Shown here one piece after another: positions 1-5,404 of a stretch of DNA of 8,691 bases. The position numbers were made by a program, and so were the translations under genes. The stretch is from Planctomycetales bacterium (GTDB taxonomy: Bacteria; 4484-113; JAFGCY01). The notes beneath the pieces were generated by a model. That model had not been told where the DNA came from. It did no database searches and worked only from the letters and a program-made list of their open reading frames with translations. The stretch covers positions 1 to 8,691 of the forward strand of contig JAHEFU010000115.1 in the NCBI GenBank assembly GCA_024645305.1. Direction: 5' to 3'. The stretch's first letter is position 1. Every line of letters begins with the position of its first letter.

Positions 1-600
1 CTGCTGCTCAAGCAGTTCCTCCCTGGTATCCAGCACCTCACCGGTATCCATATCCAGGGTGGCCTCCTGGAAGCCACGCTTGAAGATGACCTGCCGCGCG
101 AAGTCCGGCGGATTGCCGTAGGCCACCAGTTCCGGGTTGCTCAACTGGTACATCCACCAGTCGCCCCCGGAGCGCACCCAGACCGTGGGATCCAGGGCCA
201 TTTTCACCACCTGACCCTCCACATAGACATCATGTTCTCCACGTATCAGGGCCCAGTCGCCCTCAATGCGGATCTCGAGATCGCCGGGCTTCAGCGCTTC
301 GGCGGTCATCGTCAGGTCCCGGCGGTGGGATTCCTCGAAGTCCTTCTCGAAGACCTGCTTCCAGCGCCGGGCCTTCTTGTTGAGTTCACTGGCCTCAGCC
401 TGCTGCTGGGCAGGGGTATACAGCTGGTGGATGGTCTCGAAGTCAAAGATGGACAAGGCCAGGTAGAGCCGCATGGCCCGCTCGCCCAGGCGCTGCTCCC
501 CGGCATCAGCGGGTGGCCGGTATTCCCGCGCACCCAGCCAGCCGGCCAGGCCAGCCAGGCCGATGAGCACGATGGAAATCAGCCAGCGAGTTGCTGTCAT
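1..600 (-). CDS. Membrane-anchored NTF2-like hypothetical protein (C-terminus cut by window edge)
   Basis: Reading the minus strand from the ATG at 600 gives 200 codons with no stop, so the gene runs off the left edge. Residues about 5-23 (WLISIVLIGLAGLAGWLG) form a signal anchor or uncleaved signal peptide. They are followed by AREYRPP and a soluble domain that begins helical (GERAMRLYLALSIFDFETIHQLY, split here as two parts of one helix) and becomes strand-rich near residues 110-155, with EGDWALIRGEHDVYVEG and SGGDWWMYQL. Helices followed by a curved sheet with Trp-rich strands resemble NTF2-like domains; that assignment is inferred from pattern only. The gene is divergent from crcB. No Shine-Dalgarno precedes the ATG, and a -10-like box lies 7 nt upstream. 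I do not recognise a specific family and assign no function beyond a probable envelope location. Confidence 0.8.
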   Translation of the reverse strand, partial: MTATRWLISIVLIGLAGLAGWLGAREYRPPADAGEQRLGERAMRLYLALSIFDFETIHQLYTPAQQQAEASELNKKARRWKQVFEKDFEESHRRDLTMTAEALKPGDLEIRIEGDWALIRGEHDVYVEGQVVKMALDPTVWVRSGGDWWMYQLSNPELVAYGNPPDFARQVIFKRGFQEATLDMDTGEVLDTREELLEQQ

Positions 601-607
601 GCGGACT

Positions 608-616
608 ATGATAGCA
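608..616 (-). promoter_or_regulatory. Extended -10 box (TGCTATCAT), leaderless geometry
   Basis: On the minus strand TGC-TATCAT sits 7 nt before the ATG at 600. This would place the transcription start at or within a base or two of the ATG. No good -35 hexamer is visible 16-18 nt upstream, as is common for extended -10 promoters. The assignment comes from motif and spacing only. Confidence 0.4.
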
Positions 617-642
617 AGCCTCATATACAATGGCCGCTGGAT

Positions 643-649
643 GGAGGAA
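643..649 (+). promoter_or_regulatory. Shine-Dalgarno (GGAGGAA) that fixes the crcB start
   Basis: GGAGG at 643-647 is the only strong ribosome-binding site upstream of the conserved CrcB sequence. It lies 7 nt before CTG 655. The next in-frame candidates, CTG 664 and GTG 682, are too far away or remove conserved residues of helix 1. This supports CTG 655 as the initiation codon. Confidence 0.6.
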
Positions 650-654
650 GCAGA

Positions 655-1038
655 CTGCAGATCCTGACACACAGCCTGCTCGTGGGAGCCGGGGGCTTCG
701 CGGGTGCAGTGGCCCGCTACTGGCTGGCCGGATTCATCGCCGCACGCAGCGGCGGCAATTTCCCCTGGGGCATCCTCGCCGTCAACGTGATCGGCAGTTT
801 CCTGATGGCCTGGCTGCTGGCCGCCCTGCCCGAGCGTTTCGGCCCCCCCGAGACCGTCCGCCTGCTGCTCAGCGTGGGCTTCATGGGCAGTTTCACCACC
901 TTCAGCACCTTCAGCGTCGACAACTATGGCCTGCTGTACCAGGGTGAACCGCTCAGGGCGGTCCTCAACATCGGGCTCAACGTGGTACTCGGACTGCTGG
1001 CCGTCTGGGCCGCCTTCGCCATCGCCCGCCCGGCCTGA
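655..1038 (+). CDS. crcB: Fluoride ion channel CrcB (Fluc), CTG start
   Basis: Dual-topology fluoride channel that exports F- across the inner membrane. Family hallmarks are in order: LLVGAGGFAGAVARYWLAG (helix 1 with the conserved Arg), WGILAVNVIGSFLMAWL (helix 2 with the invariant Asn and GSF), GFMGSFTTFSTF (helix 3 break with the two Phe of the ion pathway and the central Na+ region), and a hydrophobic helix 4 ending AIARPA. From CTG 655 the protein is 127 residues, the usual size for the family. The open frame continues to an ATG at 232, but that part is antisense to the neighbouring minus-strand gene and does not look like CrcB. No ATG, GTG or TTG lies in frame near the expected start, so CTG behind a good Shine-Dalgarno is chosen. 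No fluoride riboswitch is recognisable in the 54 bp to the divergent gene. The family call is secure; the start is less so. Confidence 0.92.
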   Translation: MQILTHSLLVGAGGFAGAVARYWLAGFIAARSGGNFPWGILAVNVIGSFLMAWLLAALPERFGPPETVRLLLSVGFMGSFTTFSTFSVDNYGLLYQGEPLRAVLNIGLNVVLGLLAVWAAFAIARPA

Positions 1039-1045
1039 GCCCCGG

Positions 1046-1054
1046 TGCTAGAAT
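1046..1054 (+). promoter_or_regulatory. Extended -10 promoter (TGCTAGAAT) for the transaldolase gene
   Basis: TGC-TAGAAT begins 8 bp after the crcB stop. It would start a transcript about 20-25 nt before the transaldolase ATG, leaving room for the GAGAGG ribosome-binding site at 1071-1076. The -35 region (within the end of crcB) is GC-rich and weak. The transaldolase gene can therefore be expressed independently of crcB. Confidence 0.55.
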
Positions 1055-1082
1055 CACAGCGAATTCCCCCGAGAGGCAACAC

Positions 1083-1733
1083 ATGAAGATCTTCATTGAC
1101 ACCGCCAACCTTGACGAAATCCGCCATGCGGCGGAAATGGGTGTGCTAGACGGCGTGACCACCAACCCCTCGCTTGTGGCGAAGGAAAAGTGCAATTTCA
1201 AGGAGCGCGTGCTCGAGATCTGCAACATCGTGGACGGCCCCGTCAGTGCGGAAGTCGTGGCCACGGACACTGCGGGCATCCTGAAGGAAGGCCACGAAAT
1301 CGCCGGCTGGCATAAGAACATCGTGGTCAAGGTGCCGCTGATTGACGACGGCATCAAGGCCATCGTGCAGTTCTCGAAGGAAGGCATCCGCACCAACTGC
1401 ACACTGTGCTTCAGTGCGGTGCAGGCCTACATGGCGGCCAAGGCCGGCGCGACCTACATCTCGCCCTTCGCCGGGCGGCTGGATGACATCGGGCATGACG
1501 GGCTGGAGATCATCGGCCAGATCCGCCAGGTGTATGACAACTACGGCTATGACACGCAGATCCTCGCGGCCAGCCTGCGCCATCCCAAGCACGTGCTGGA
1601 AGCCTTGCTGATCGGGGCCGATGTGTCCACGATCCCGGGCAGCATCATCGGCATGCTCACGAAGCACCCACTGACGGACAAGGGTCTGGCGAGCTTCCTC
1701 GCCGACTGGGAGAAAGTGAAGGATCTCGTGTAG
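1083..1733 (+). CDS. tal: Small transaldolase (MipB/TalC type)
   Basis: Cytoplasmic (beta/alpha)8-barrel aldolase of the short transaldolase/fructose-6-phosphate aldolase family, 216 residues, full length for the class. It transfers a dihydroxyacetone unit between sugar phosphates in the non-oxidative pentose phosphate pathway. Visible motifs: FIDTANLDEI at the N-terminus (residues 4-13), TTNPSL (26-31), NIVVKVPL with the Schiff-base Lys83, TNCTLCFS (104-111) and YISPFAGRLDD (125-135). Glu57 in SAEVV and Phe129 in SPFAGR match the residues of true transaldolases. E. coli FSA has Gln and Tyr at these places, so transaldolase activity is favoured (alignment from memory). The start has GAGAGG 6 nt upstream and its own -10 box. 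The stop codon directly abuts a REP-like palindrome. Confidence 0.93.
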   Translation: MKIFIDTANLDEIRHAAEMGVLDGVTTNPSLVAKEKCNFKERVLEICNIVDGPVSAEVVATDTAGILKEGHEIAGWHKNIVVKVPLIDDGIKAIVQFSKEGIRTNCTLCFSAVQAYMAAKAGATYISPFAGRLDDIGHDGLEIIGQIRQVYDNYGYDTQILAASLRHPKHVLEALLIGADVSTIPGSIIGMLTKHPLTDKGLASFLADWEKVKDLV

Positions 1734-1752
1734 CGGCGGCTTGAAAGCCGAC
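1734..1752 (+). repeat. REP-like palindrome, left copy
   Basis: CGGCGGCTTGAAAGCCGAC follows the transaldolase stop directly. CGGCTT (1737-1742) can pair with AAGCCG (1745-1750). The reverse complement of 2913-2930 is nearly the same sequence, so the two copies face each other around the AT-rich gene. No T-run follows, so a factor-independent terminator is not supported, although the hairpin could still mark the transcript end. Confidence 0.65.
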
Positions 1753-1791
1753 ACTCCGGTTGTAGGAACTGGGTTGTAAGGGGTAGCGGAG

Positions 1792-1834
1792 GTCAGGCCC
1801 ATGGCCTGACAGGTGGCCAATCCCACGGATTGGC
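1792..1834. repeat. Two tandem perfect 8-bp hairpins
   Basis: GTCAGGCC/GGCCTGAC (arms 1792-1799 and 1803-1810, 3-nt loop) is followed after 5 nt by GCCAATCC/GGATTGGC (arms 1816-1823 and 1827-1834, 3-nt loop). Both stems are perfect. They lie in the 280-bp gene-free stretch between the transaldolase gene and the AT-rich gene. No poly-T follows on either strand. Confidence 0.75.
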
Positions 1835-1902
1835 AACAGATATAAGACACGCCTTGGAATGACTTTCGCATCTCCAAACTCCCCACTCAAAACTCCATCC
1901 TA

Positions 1903-1952
1903 GCCTGACCATGGTCTGGCCTCCTTTATGCTGCCGGCCAACCCATATTGGG
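1903..1952. repeat. Degenerate second double-hairpin unit
   Basis: GCCTGACC-AT-GGTCTGGC (1903-1920, one mismatched pair) is followed by CCCA-TAT-TGGG (1942-1952, within GGCCAACCCATATTGGG). The order, spacing and words (CCTGAC, CATGG, GGCCAA, TTGG) resemble the perfect pair at 1792-1834, suggesting a decayed copy of the same element. Between the two units lies a pyrimidine-rich stretch (1871-1900). Nothing gene-like is seen in 1734-2013. Confidence 0.45.
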
Positions 1953-2013
1953 ATAGAGCCACCGACTTCACAACTAGTGTTTTATATCGGACTGTGAGGA
2001 GGTATCAGATAGT

Positions 2014-2796
2014 CTAACTTCCTAAAAGTCGTTCTACAAATTCCATAGTATTTTTTCGCTTTTCAATATCTCTTTCGGGCCATTCATGCTGATCGAGCTT
2101 ATTGGCAATAACTTCACCTGCGGATTGAAATCCACGTTTTGAAAGCGCTTCCTGGCTGAGATGCTTGCTCATCACACTTGGCCAATTCAGCGTCCAGAGG
2201 TCTTGTTTCTTACCTCCTTTATAGGGAACTTGGTATTTTTCGAAAGTGCTTCCATAGGTCTCAATGAAACTCCCACTCTTATCTGAATCATATAGTGACG
2301 TTAGAGAGGAGGACAACGATTCATCAGCGATTACTCCAATCATTTGATGTTTATCGTAACATCTAGCTGATGCCGCAACTGCCGGACCCAATACTGTGTT
2401 TGAATCTGGATCAAACACGATTTCACCTCGCGCTATTGATCCTCTAACAAATTCTCCGCGATGAAATAACATATTATGAACCAGTGAAACAAATGCAATA
2501 ACTCCGTCTAATTGGTAAAGTTCCTTACCATCTTCATCCCTCCATACAAATGCAATCGTATCTCCAAAAGTCAACACACTTGGGGTCAATATTTGATAGT
2601 AGTATTCAGAAGCATTGCCAAATTTCTCTGCTGATTTTTTAGATGCTTCCTCTAAAGCGGAAAACGCTCTATTAACACATTCGTTCCGCTTTGCGATCAA
2701 TTCCATCGATTTGCCAATATCATACGCGCCTGCCCCAAGAACATCAAGCAAGGCGATTGTCCCAGAAAAGGACGCAGGGTTAGAAGTGATTGTCAT
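2014..2796 (-). CDS. Degenerate class III nucleotidyl cyclase-like protein, AT-rich accessory gene
   Basis: A soluble 260-residue protein with no signal peptide or membrane segment. Its pattern resembles the class III adenylate/guanylate cyclase fold: TIALLDVLG with Asp18 where the first metal Asp normally sits, LTFGDTIAF with Asp79 where the second sits, then FVRGSIARGEIVF (116-128) and LGPAVAASARCYDK (136-149), matching the 'rGgi..G......GpAv..A' strand-helix of cyclase-like proteins. The C-terminal third is Lys/Glu-rich and unassigned. This is motif recognition, not a database match, and cyclase activity is not shown. AGAGGA at 2800-2805 precedes the ATG closely. A hand count of one 60-base line (2281-2340) gives 40% GC against 70% for a line in the transaldolase gene (1441-1500), which suggests recent acquisition. 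It stands alone between inverted REP-like repeats with its own promoter and operator-like palindrome. Related cyclase domains occur in Pycsar anti-phage systems, but no effector gene adjoins it. Confidence 0.7.
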   Translation of the reverse strand: MTITSNPASFSGTIALLDVLGAGAYDIGKSMELIAKRNECVNRAFSALEEASKKSAEKFGNASEYYYQILTPSVLTFGDTIAFVWRDEDGKELYQLDGVIAFVSLVHNMLFHRGEFVRGSIARGEIVFDPDSNTVLGPAVAASARCYDKHQMIGVIADESLSSSLTSLYDSDKSGSFIETYGSTFEKYQVPYKGGKKQDLWTLNWPSVMSKHLSQEALSKRGFQSAGEVIANKLDQHEWPERDIEKRKNTMEFVERLLGS

Positions 2797-2811
2797 ATTT
2801 CCTCTTTAGGA

Positions 2812-2827
2812 ACGTGTTTACGTGTTC
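2812..2827. repeat. Tandem 8-bp direct repeat in the 5' leader
   Basis: ACGTGTTT (2812-2819) is followed immediately by ACGTGTTC (2820-2827), 7 of 8 identical. The repeat lies between the putative -10 box and the ribosome-binding site of the AT-rich gene. It could bind a regulator as a direct repeat; this is inference from position. Confidence 0.4.
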
Positions 2828-2842
2828 ACCTATGTTGAAGAC

Positions 2843-2848
2843 ATTATA
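2843..2848 (-). promoter_or_regulatory. Consensus -10 box (TATAAT) of the cyclase-like gene
   Basis: TATAAT on the minus strand, 46 bp before the ATG at 2796. The -35 position 17 nt upstream reads AGTAGA, far from TTGACA, and lies inside a perfect palindrome. A strong -10 with a poor -35 covered by a palindrome suggests a promoter that is repressed or needs an activator. Confidence 0.55.
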
Positions 2849-2857
2849 CTAATGAGA

Positions 2858-2872
2858 CAGTAGAATCTACTG
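2858..2872. promoter_or_regulatory. Candidate operator, perfect palindrome over the -35 region
   Basis: CAGTAGAATCTACTG has 7-bp arms around a single central A. It spans the spacer and -35 hexamer of the TATAAT promoter. Dyads of this size at this position are typical binding sites for dimeric helix-turn-helix regulators. No regulator gene is present in the window, so its binding partner is unknown. Confidence 0.5.
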
Positions 2873-2912
2873 ATAAAGCATATAAAAAAATCTTCAAAAT
2901 CAGCTGCAGCCC

Positions 2913-2930
2913 GTCGGCTGGAAGCCGCCG
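2913..2930 (-). repeat. REP-like palindrome, right copy (inverted)
   Basis: Read on the minus strand this is CGGCGGCTTCCAGCCGAC, matching the left copy (1734-1752) except for the loop (CC against GAA). Internally CGGCT and AGCCG pair around a 3-nt loop. The two copies are 1197 bp apart edge to edge and enclose the AT-rich gene. Confidence 0.65.
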
Positions 2931-2972
2931 CCACTAACAACTAAGAACTTCTTTCACTTCTTCAATTTGATT

Positions 2973-3003
2973 GTGCGACAGTCCCGCCCAGGCGGGATCG
3001 CAC
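2973..3003. repeat. Strong two-part hairpin downstream of the CDGSH gene
   Basis: TCCCGCC/GGCGGGA (2982-2988 and 2991-2997, 2-nt loop) sits inside GTGCGA/TCGCAC (2973-2978 and 2998-3003) with a CAG bulge, giving 13 pairs in total. It lies about 40 bp past the stop of the minus-strand CDGSH gene and may end or stabilise that transcript. No T-run follows, so a classical intrinsic terminator is not supported. Confidence 0.6.
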
Positions 3004-3035
3004 CTCCACTACTGCCCTCTGCTCCTGACTACTCC

Positions 3036-3052
3036 CTCCTCACTCCTCACTC
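3036..3052. repeat. Short period-7 pyrimidine repeat overlapping a stop codon
   Basis: CTCCTCA occurs twice in tandem (3036-3042 and 3043-3049) followed by a partial third unit. It covers the CDGSH stop codon, so the last residues (SEE) come from repeat sequence. Similar pyrimidine-rich spacer DNA occurs at 1871-1900 on the other side of the AT-rich gene. Confidence 0.4.
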
Positions 3053-3498
3053 TCTTTCCACACGCACTTGCCATCCACGCAGTCCAGCTTGTTGTGCGTA
3101 CCGTCGCAGAAGGGCGGGACCTTCGTCTGGCGGCACATGCACAGGCTCGCCATCACGGTCTCCTTGACTTCGAACTTGTAGCTCTTGCGGTTGGTGCAGT
3201 GGGCCTCGTCGCGGTGGCTGTCATCACACCAGGGCTGGGTCTGGGAATGCCCGCAGGAGCACCATGAATAACGCCGTGGTGTGAGTTCCAGCCGCACGTT
3301 CATATTCTGCACACATTTGCCGGGCAGGACGTCCTCCGGCAGCGGTTCGCTGTAGCCGAAGAGATGCACCTTGCCGTCACGGATGTGGATCCCCTCAGGG
3401 TTGTCAACTTTATTGAGCACCTGGCGGGCCTGTTCCATCTCTGCTTTCTGGCGGGCTTCCTCAGCCAGCTGTTCGGGGGTTTTCTGTTCCTGGTCCAT
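3040..3498 (-). CDS. Double CDGSH-type iron-sulfur protein
   Basis: A 152-residue cytoplasmic protein with two CDGSH iron-sulfur motifs, each of which normally binds a [2Fe-2S] cluster through three Cys and one His. Motif 1 is CSCGHSQTQPWCDDSH (Cys80, Cys82, Cys91, His95) and motif 2 is CMCRQTKVPPFCDGTH (Cys120, Cys122, Cys131, His135). Motif 1 has Asp in place of the Gly of CDGSH, which leaves all ligands intact. Tandem bacterial CDGSH proteins are expected to be redox or cluster-handling proteins; the substrate is unknown. Residues 1-30 form a Glu/Gln/Lys-rich helix, and 36-60 (GIHIRDGKVHLFGYSEPLP) may be a strand-rich lead-in. Three further Cys (62, 101 and the 140/145 pair) are non-motif. 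The gene starts 21 bp after the S8 protease stop and could be cotranscribed, but a TATAAT box also lies directly before its ATG. No Shine-Dalgarno is seen. Met21 is an alternative start. Confidence 0.9.
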   Translation of the reverse strand: MDQEQKTPEQLAEEARQKAEMEQARQVLNKVDNPEGIHIRDGKVHLFGYSEPLPEDVLPGKCVQNMNVRLELTPRRYSWCSCGHSQTQPWCDDSHRDEAHCTNRKSYKFEVKETVMASLCMCRQTKVPPFCDGTHNKLDCVDGKCVWKESEE

Positions 3499-3504
3499 GC
3501 ATGA

Positions 3505-3510
3505 ATTATA
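3505..3510 (-). promoter_or_regulatory. TATAAT -10 box immediately before the CDGSH gene
   Basis: GC-TATAAT on the minus strand ends 6 nt before the ATG at 3498, so a transcript from here would start at or next to the ATG and be leaderless. It lies in the 21-bp gap after the protease gene. The -35 position is within the end of the protease gene and shows no clear hexamer. Confidence 0.45.
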
Positions 3511-3519
3511 GCGGCAGCG

Positions 3520-5397
3520 TCAGTCCATCACCGCTGCGCTGCGGTTCAGCTCCACCGTGGTACTGCCCCGCGTCCGGCCCCAGTCCAGGGCCAGCGCGTA
3601 ATCAATCAGGCCCATGCTCTCGCCGTAGTCCGCACTCAGCCTGCGCCCGGCGGTGCTGTCCACGATGCGCTGCTTCACATCCTCCCAGCTGCGCGTGGGG
3701 TCCTGGGCATAGAGCAGGGCGGCCAGCGCCGAAACCTGCGGCGTGGCCCCGCTCGTCGCGCTGAAGGTGTTGGTCCGGCGATCCCAGGGGAAGTCCACCT
3801 GGGGCACGGTGCGGTAGGCAGAGCTGCGGAATTCATCACCCGGCAGGTAGCTGAGGTTCGGATGCGGATAGATCCGGCTGGTGATCAGGCCGTAGCCCGG
3901 CGCGCTGACGCAGTGCGCCTCCAGGTTGCTGCCCTCGCTGCTCGCGGGGCTGATCCAGGGCTCACCGGGATCGGCGGGCATGCAGGCGCTGACGCTGAGC
4001 ACATAGTCCTCCTCGCCCGGCTTGTTGGTCACTCCCTGGGCCTCATTGCCGGCGGCGAACACGTACAGCCTGTCATTCACCGAGATGTCCTCCCAGATGC
4101 TGCCGCTGGCCTTGCCCACCACGTTGGCAACCACCTTCCACTCCGCCTCGCTGAACAGGGCCTTGGGGACCGAGGCGCTGACGCTGACGACGCGCAGCTC
4201 GCCCTGCCCTGCCGGACCCCGGCTGGAGCTGTCCCCCGTCACCGGGTAGTTCTCACTGAGTGCGTTGACAAGCTTGATGAAGGCGCTGATCGGGCTCTTG
4301 ACCTTGTAACCCACCATCCGGAACGTGCTGGCACTCTTCACGCTGGCCGGCAGGATCCGGATGCCCGGGTTGCCATCCTCGTAGTCCGCCGTGCAGCGCG
4401 TGATGATGCCCGCCACGGAGGTGCCGTGCGAGGCCGGGCGGCCCTGGATCGCCTCCCGGGGCAGGCCCGTCGTCCGCTCGTCATCGCGGTTCCTGAGCTC
4501 CACAGCCGGGCCCGGTCTCTTGTCAGGGCCGATGCGGCGGTAGTTGCGGTAGTTGGCATCCAGCGCATCACCGTGCAGGCGTCCCGCCAGGTCCGGGTGG
4601 TTCACGAACACGCCCGTGTCCGCCACGCAGACCGTCACCGGGGCCAGCCCCGGTGAGCCGGCATTGCCGTATTCAGCATGGCTCGCCGCCTCGCCGTTGC
4701 CAAACAGTTTCGCATTGCCGGCGAGGAAGATGTCCGAGGTCTTGAGCGGTTCGGCCCAGTCCACGCTGTTGCCCGCGGGGTCACACAGCCGGTAGTACTC
4801 GAACAGCGGCATCGGGGCCTGGCGCTTCTCCTCGGCCACGGCCTCCCAGGCCGGCAGCCCGCCCTTCATGTTCTGGTAGCGCTCATCAATGAACATCGCG
4901 GCCACCGCCGGGTTCACCGCTGCCACTTCCTTGCCGAGATCCGCCTCGCTCCATTCCATGAGCAGGGCATCCGGCGCGGCCCAGTTGACACGCGGGTCTG
5001 CCTCCAGCCGTTCAACCACATCAATCAAGCTGCGCTGTGACTCATGCCCCTGAAGCGTCGCCAGTAACTGCCCGGCTATACCTGGCTGCCTGACATCAAG
5101 TTCGTGGTAAGTGAAGCCACTGTCCTCGTTGACCCATTCAAAGGTCAGCTGCAGGCCGTGCTCACGCCACAGTGCAGCGCGCTCATCCTCGGACAGACCG
5201 GAGACGGTCTCCGCCAGCACGCGGTTCTCCAGCACCTCGAGATGCGGGTAAGCGGGGTCATACTGGACGACGGCAATCCGCTCGGGACTTGCCAGGTGCC
5301 GCGCCGGCAGCAGCGCCACACACAGCAGCTGCATGTACAGGCAGAGCACAGCCAGCATGATCGGCGGGAGGCAGGCCATTAATGGTCGTCTCATCAT
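3520..5397 (-). CDS. Membrane-anchored or exported subtilisin-like (S8) serine protease
   Basis: A 625-residue S8 peptidase. Residues 7-30 are a long hydrophobic segment after two Arg, acting as signal peptide or anchor. About 40-145 is an I9-like propeptide ending with the typical VERLEADPRVNWAAPD. The catalytic triad is Asp260 (CVADTGVFVNHPDL), His324 (ASHGTSVAGI) and Ser549 (SATSGATPQVSAL). The oxyanion Asn is Asn451 (FAAGNEA). All key residues are present, so it should be active. The Ser motif is ATSGATP rather than GTSxAxP. The stretch between His and Asn (325-450) is long, with insertions around 340-400. Cys257, 335, 472 and 496 could form disulfides outside the cytoplasm. Start: two ATGs at 5397 and 5394 without a good Shine-Dalgarno, with TACGAT 7 nt upstream. 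The CDGSH gene follows by 21 bp, and the FG-GAP operon lies upstream on the same strand beyond a 324-bp repeat-rich spacer. The substrate is unknown. Confidence 0.92.
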   Translation of the reverse strand: MMRRPLMACLPPIMLAVLCLYMQLLCVALLPARHLASPERIAVVQYDPAYPHLEVLENRVLAETVSGLSEDERAALWREHGLQLTFEWVNEDSGFTYHELDVRQPGIAGQLLATLQGHESQRSLIDVVERLEADPRVNWAAPDALLMEWSEADLGKEVAAVNPAVAAMFIDERYQNMKGGLPAWEAVAEEKRQAPMPLFEYYRLCDPAGNSVDWAEPLKTSDIFLAGNAKLFGNGEAASHAEYGNAGSPGLAPVTVCVADTGVFVNHPDLAGRLHGDALDANYRNYRRIGPDKRPGPAVELRNRDDERTTGLPREAIQGRPASHGTSVAGIITRCTADYEDGNPGIRILPASVKSASTFRMVGYKVKSPISAFIKLVNALSENYPVTGDSSSRGPAGQGELRVVSVSASVPKALFSEAEWKVVANVVGKASGSIWEDISVNDRLYVFAAGNEAQGVTNKPGEEDYVLSVSACMPADPGEPWISPASSEGSNLEAHCVSAPGYGLITSRIYPHPNLSYLPGDEFRSSAYRTVPQVDFPWDRRTNTFSATSGATPQVSALAALLYAQDPTRSWEDVKQRIVDSTAGRRLSADYGESMGLIDYALALDWGRTRGSTTVELNRSAAVMD

Positions 5398-5404
5398 CTG
5401 CTTA

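Noticed and set aside
232..654. Upstream extension of crcB to ATG 232
   Set aside because: It is antisense to the well-supported minus-strand gene at 1-600, has no CrcB-like or membrane sequence, and would double the family's normal length.
601..654. Fluoride riboswitch before crcB
   Set aside because: The 54-bp gap is too short to hold one comfortably and shows no recognisable aptamer helices.
1146..1886. 246-codon minus-strand open frame
   Set aside because: It is antisense to the transaldolase for most of its length and starts in a repeat-rich spacer without a ribosome-binding site.
1734..3003. Hairpins as intrinsic terminators, integron attC sites or a CRISPR array
   Set aside because: No hairpin is followed by a T-run. 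No paired attC core sites were found. Repeats are not evenly spaced with unique spacers.
3862..4656. 264-codon plus-strand open frame
   Set aside because: It lies wholly antisense to the S8 protease, whose catalytic motifs are intact. The translation is Arg/Ala/His-rich, typical of a GC-rich shadow frame.
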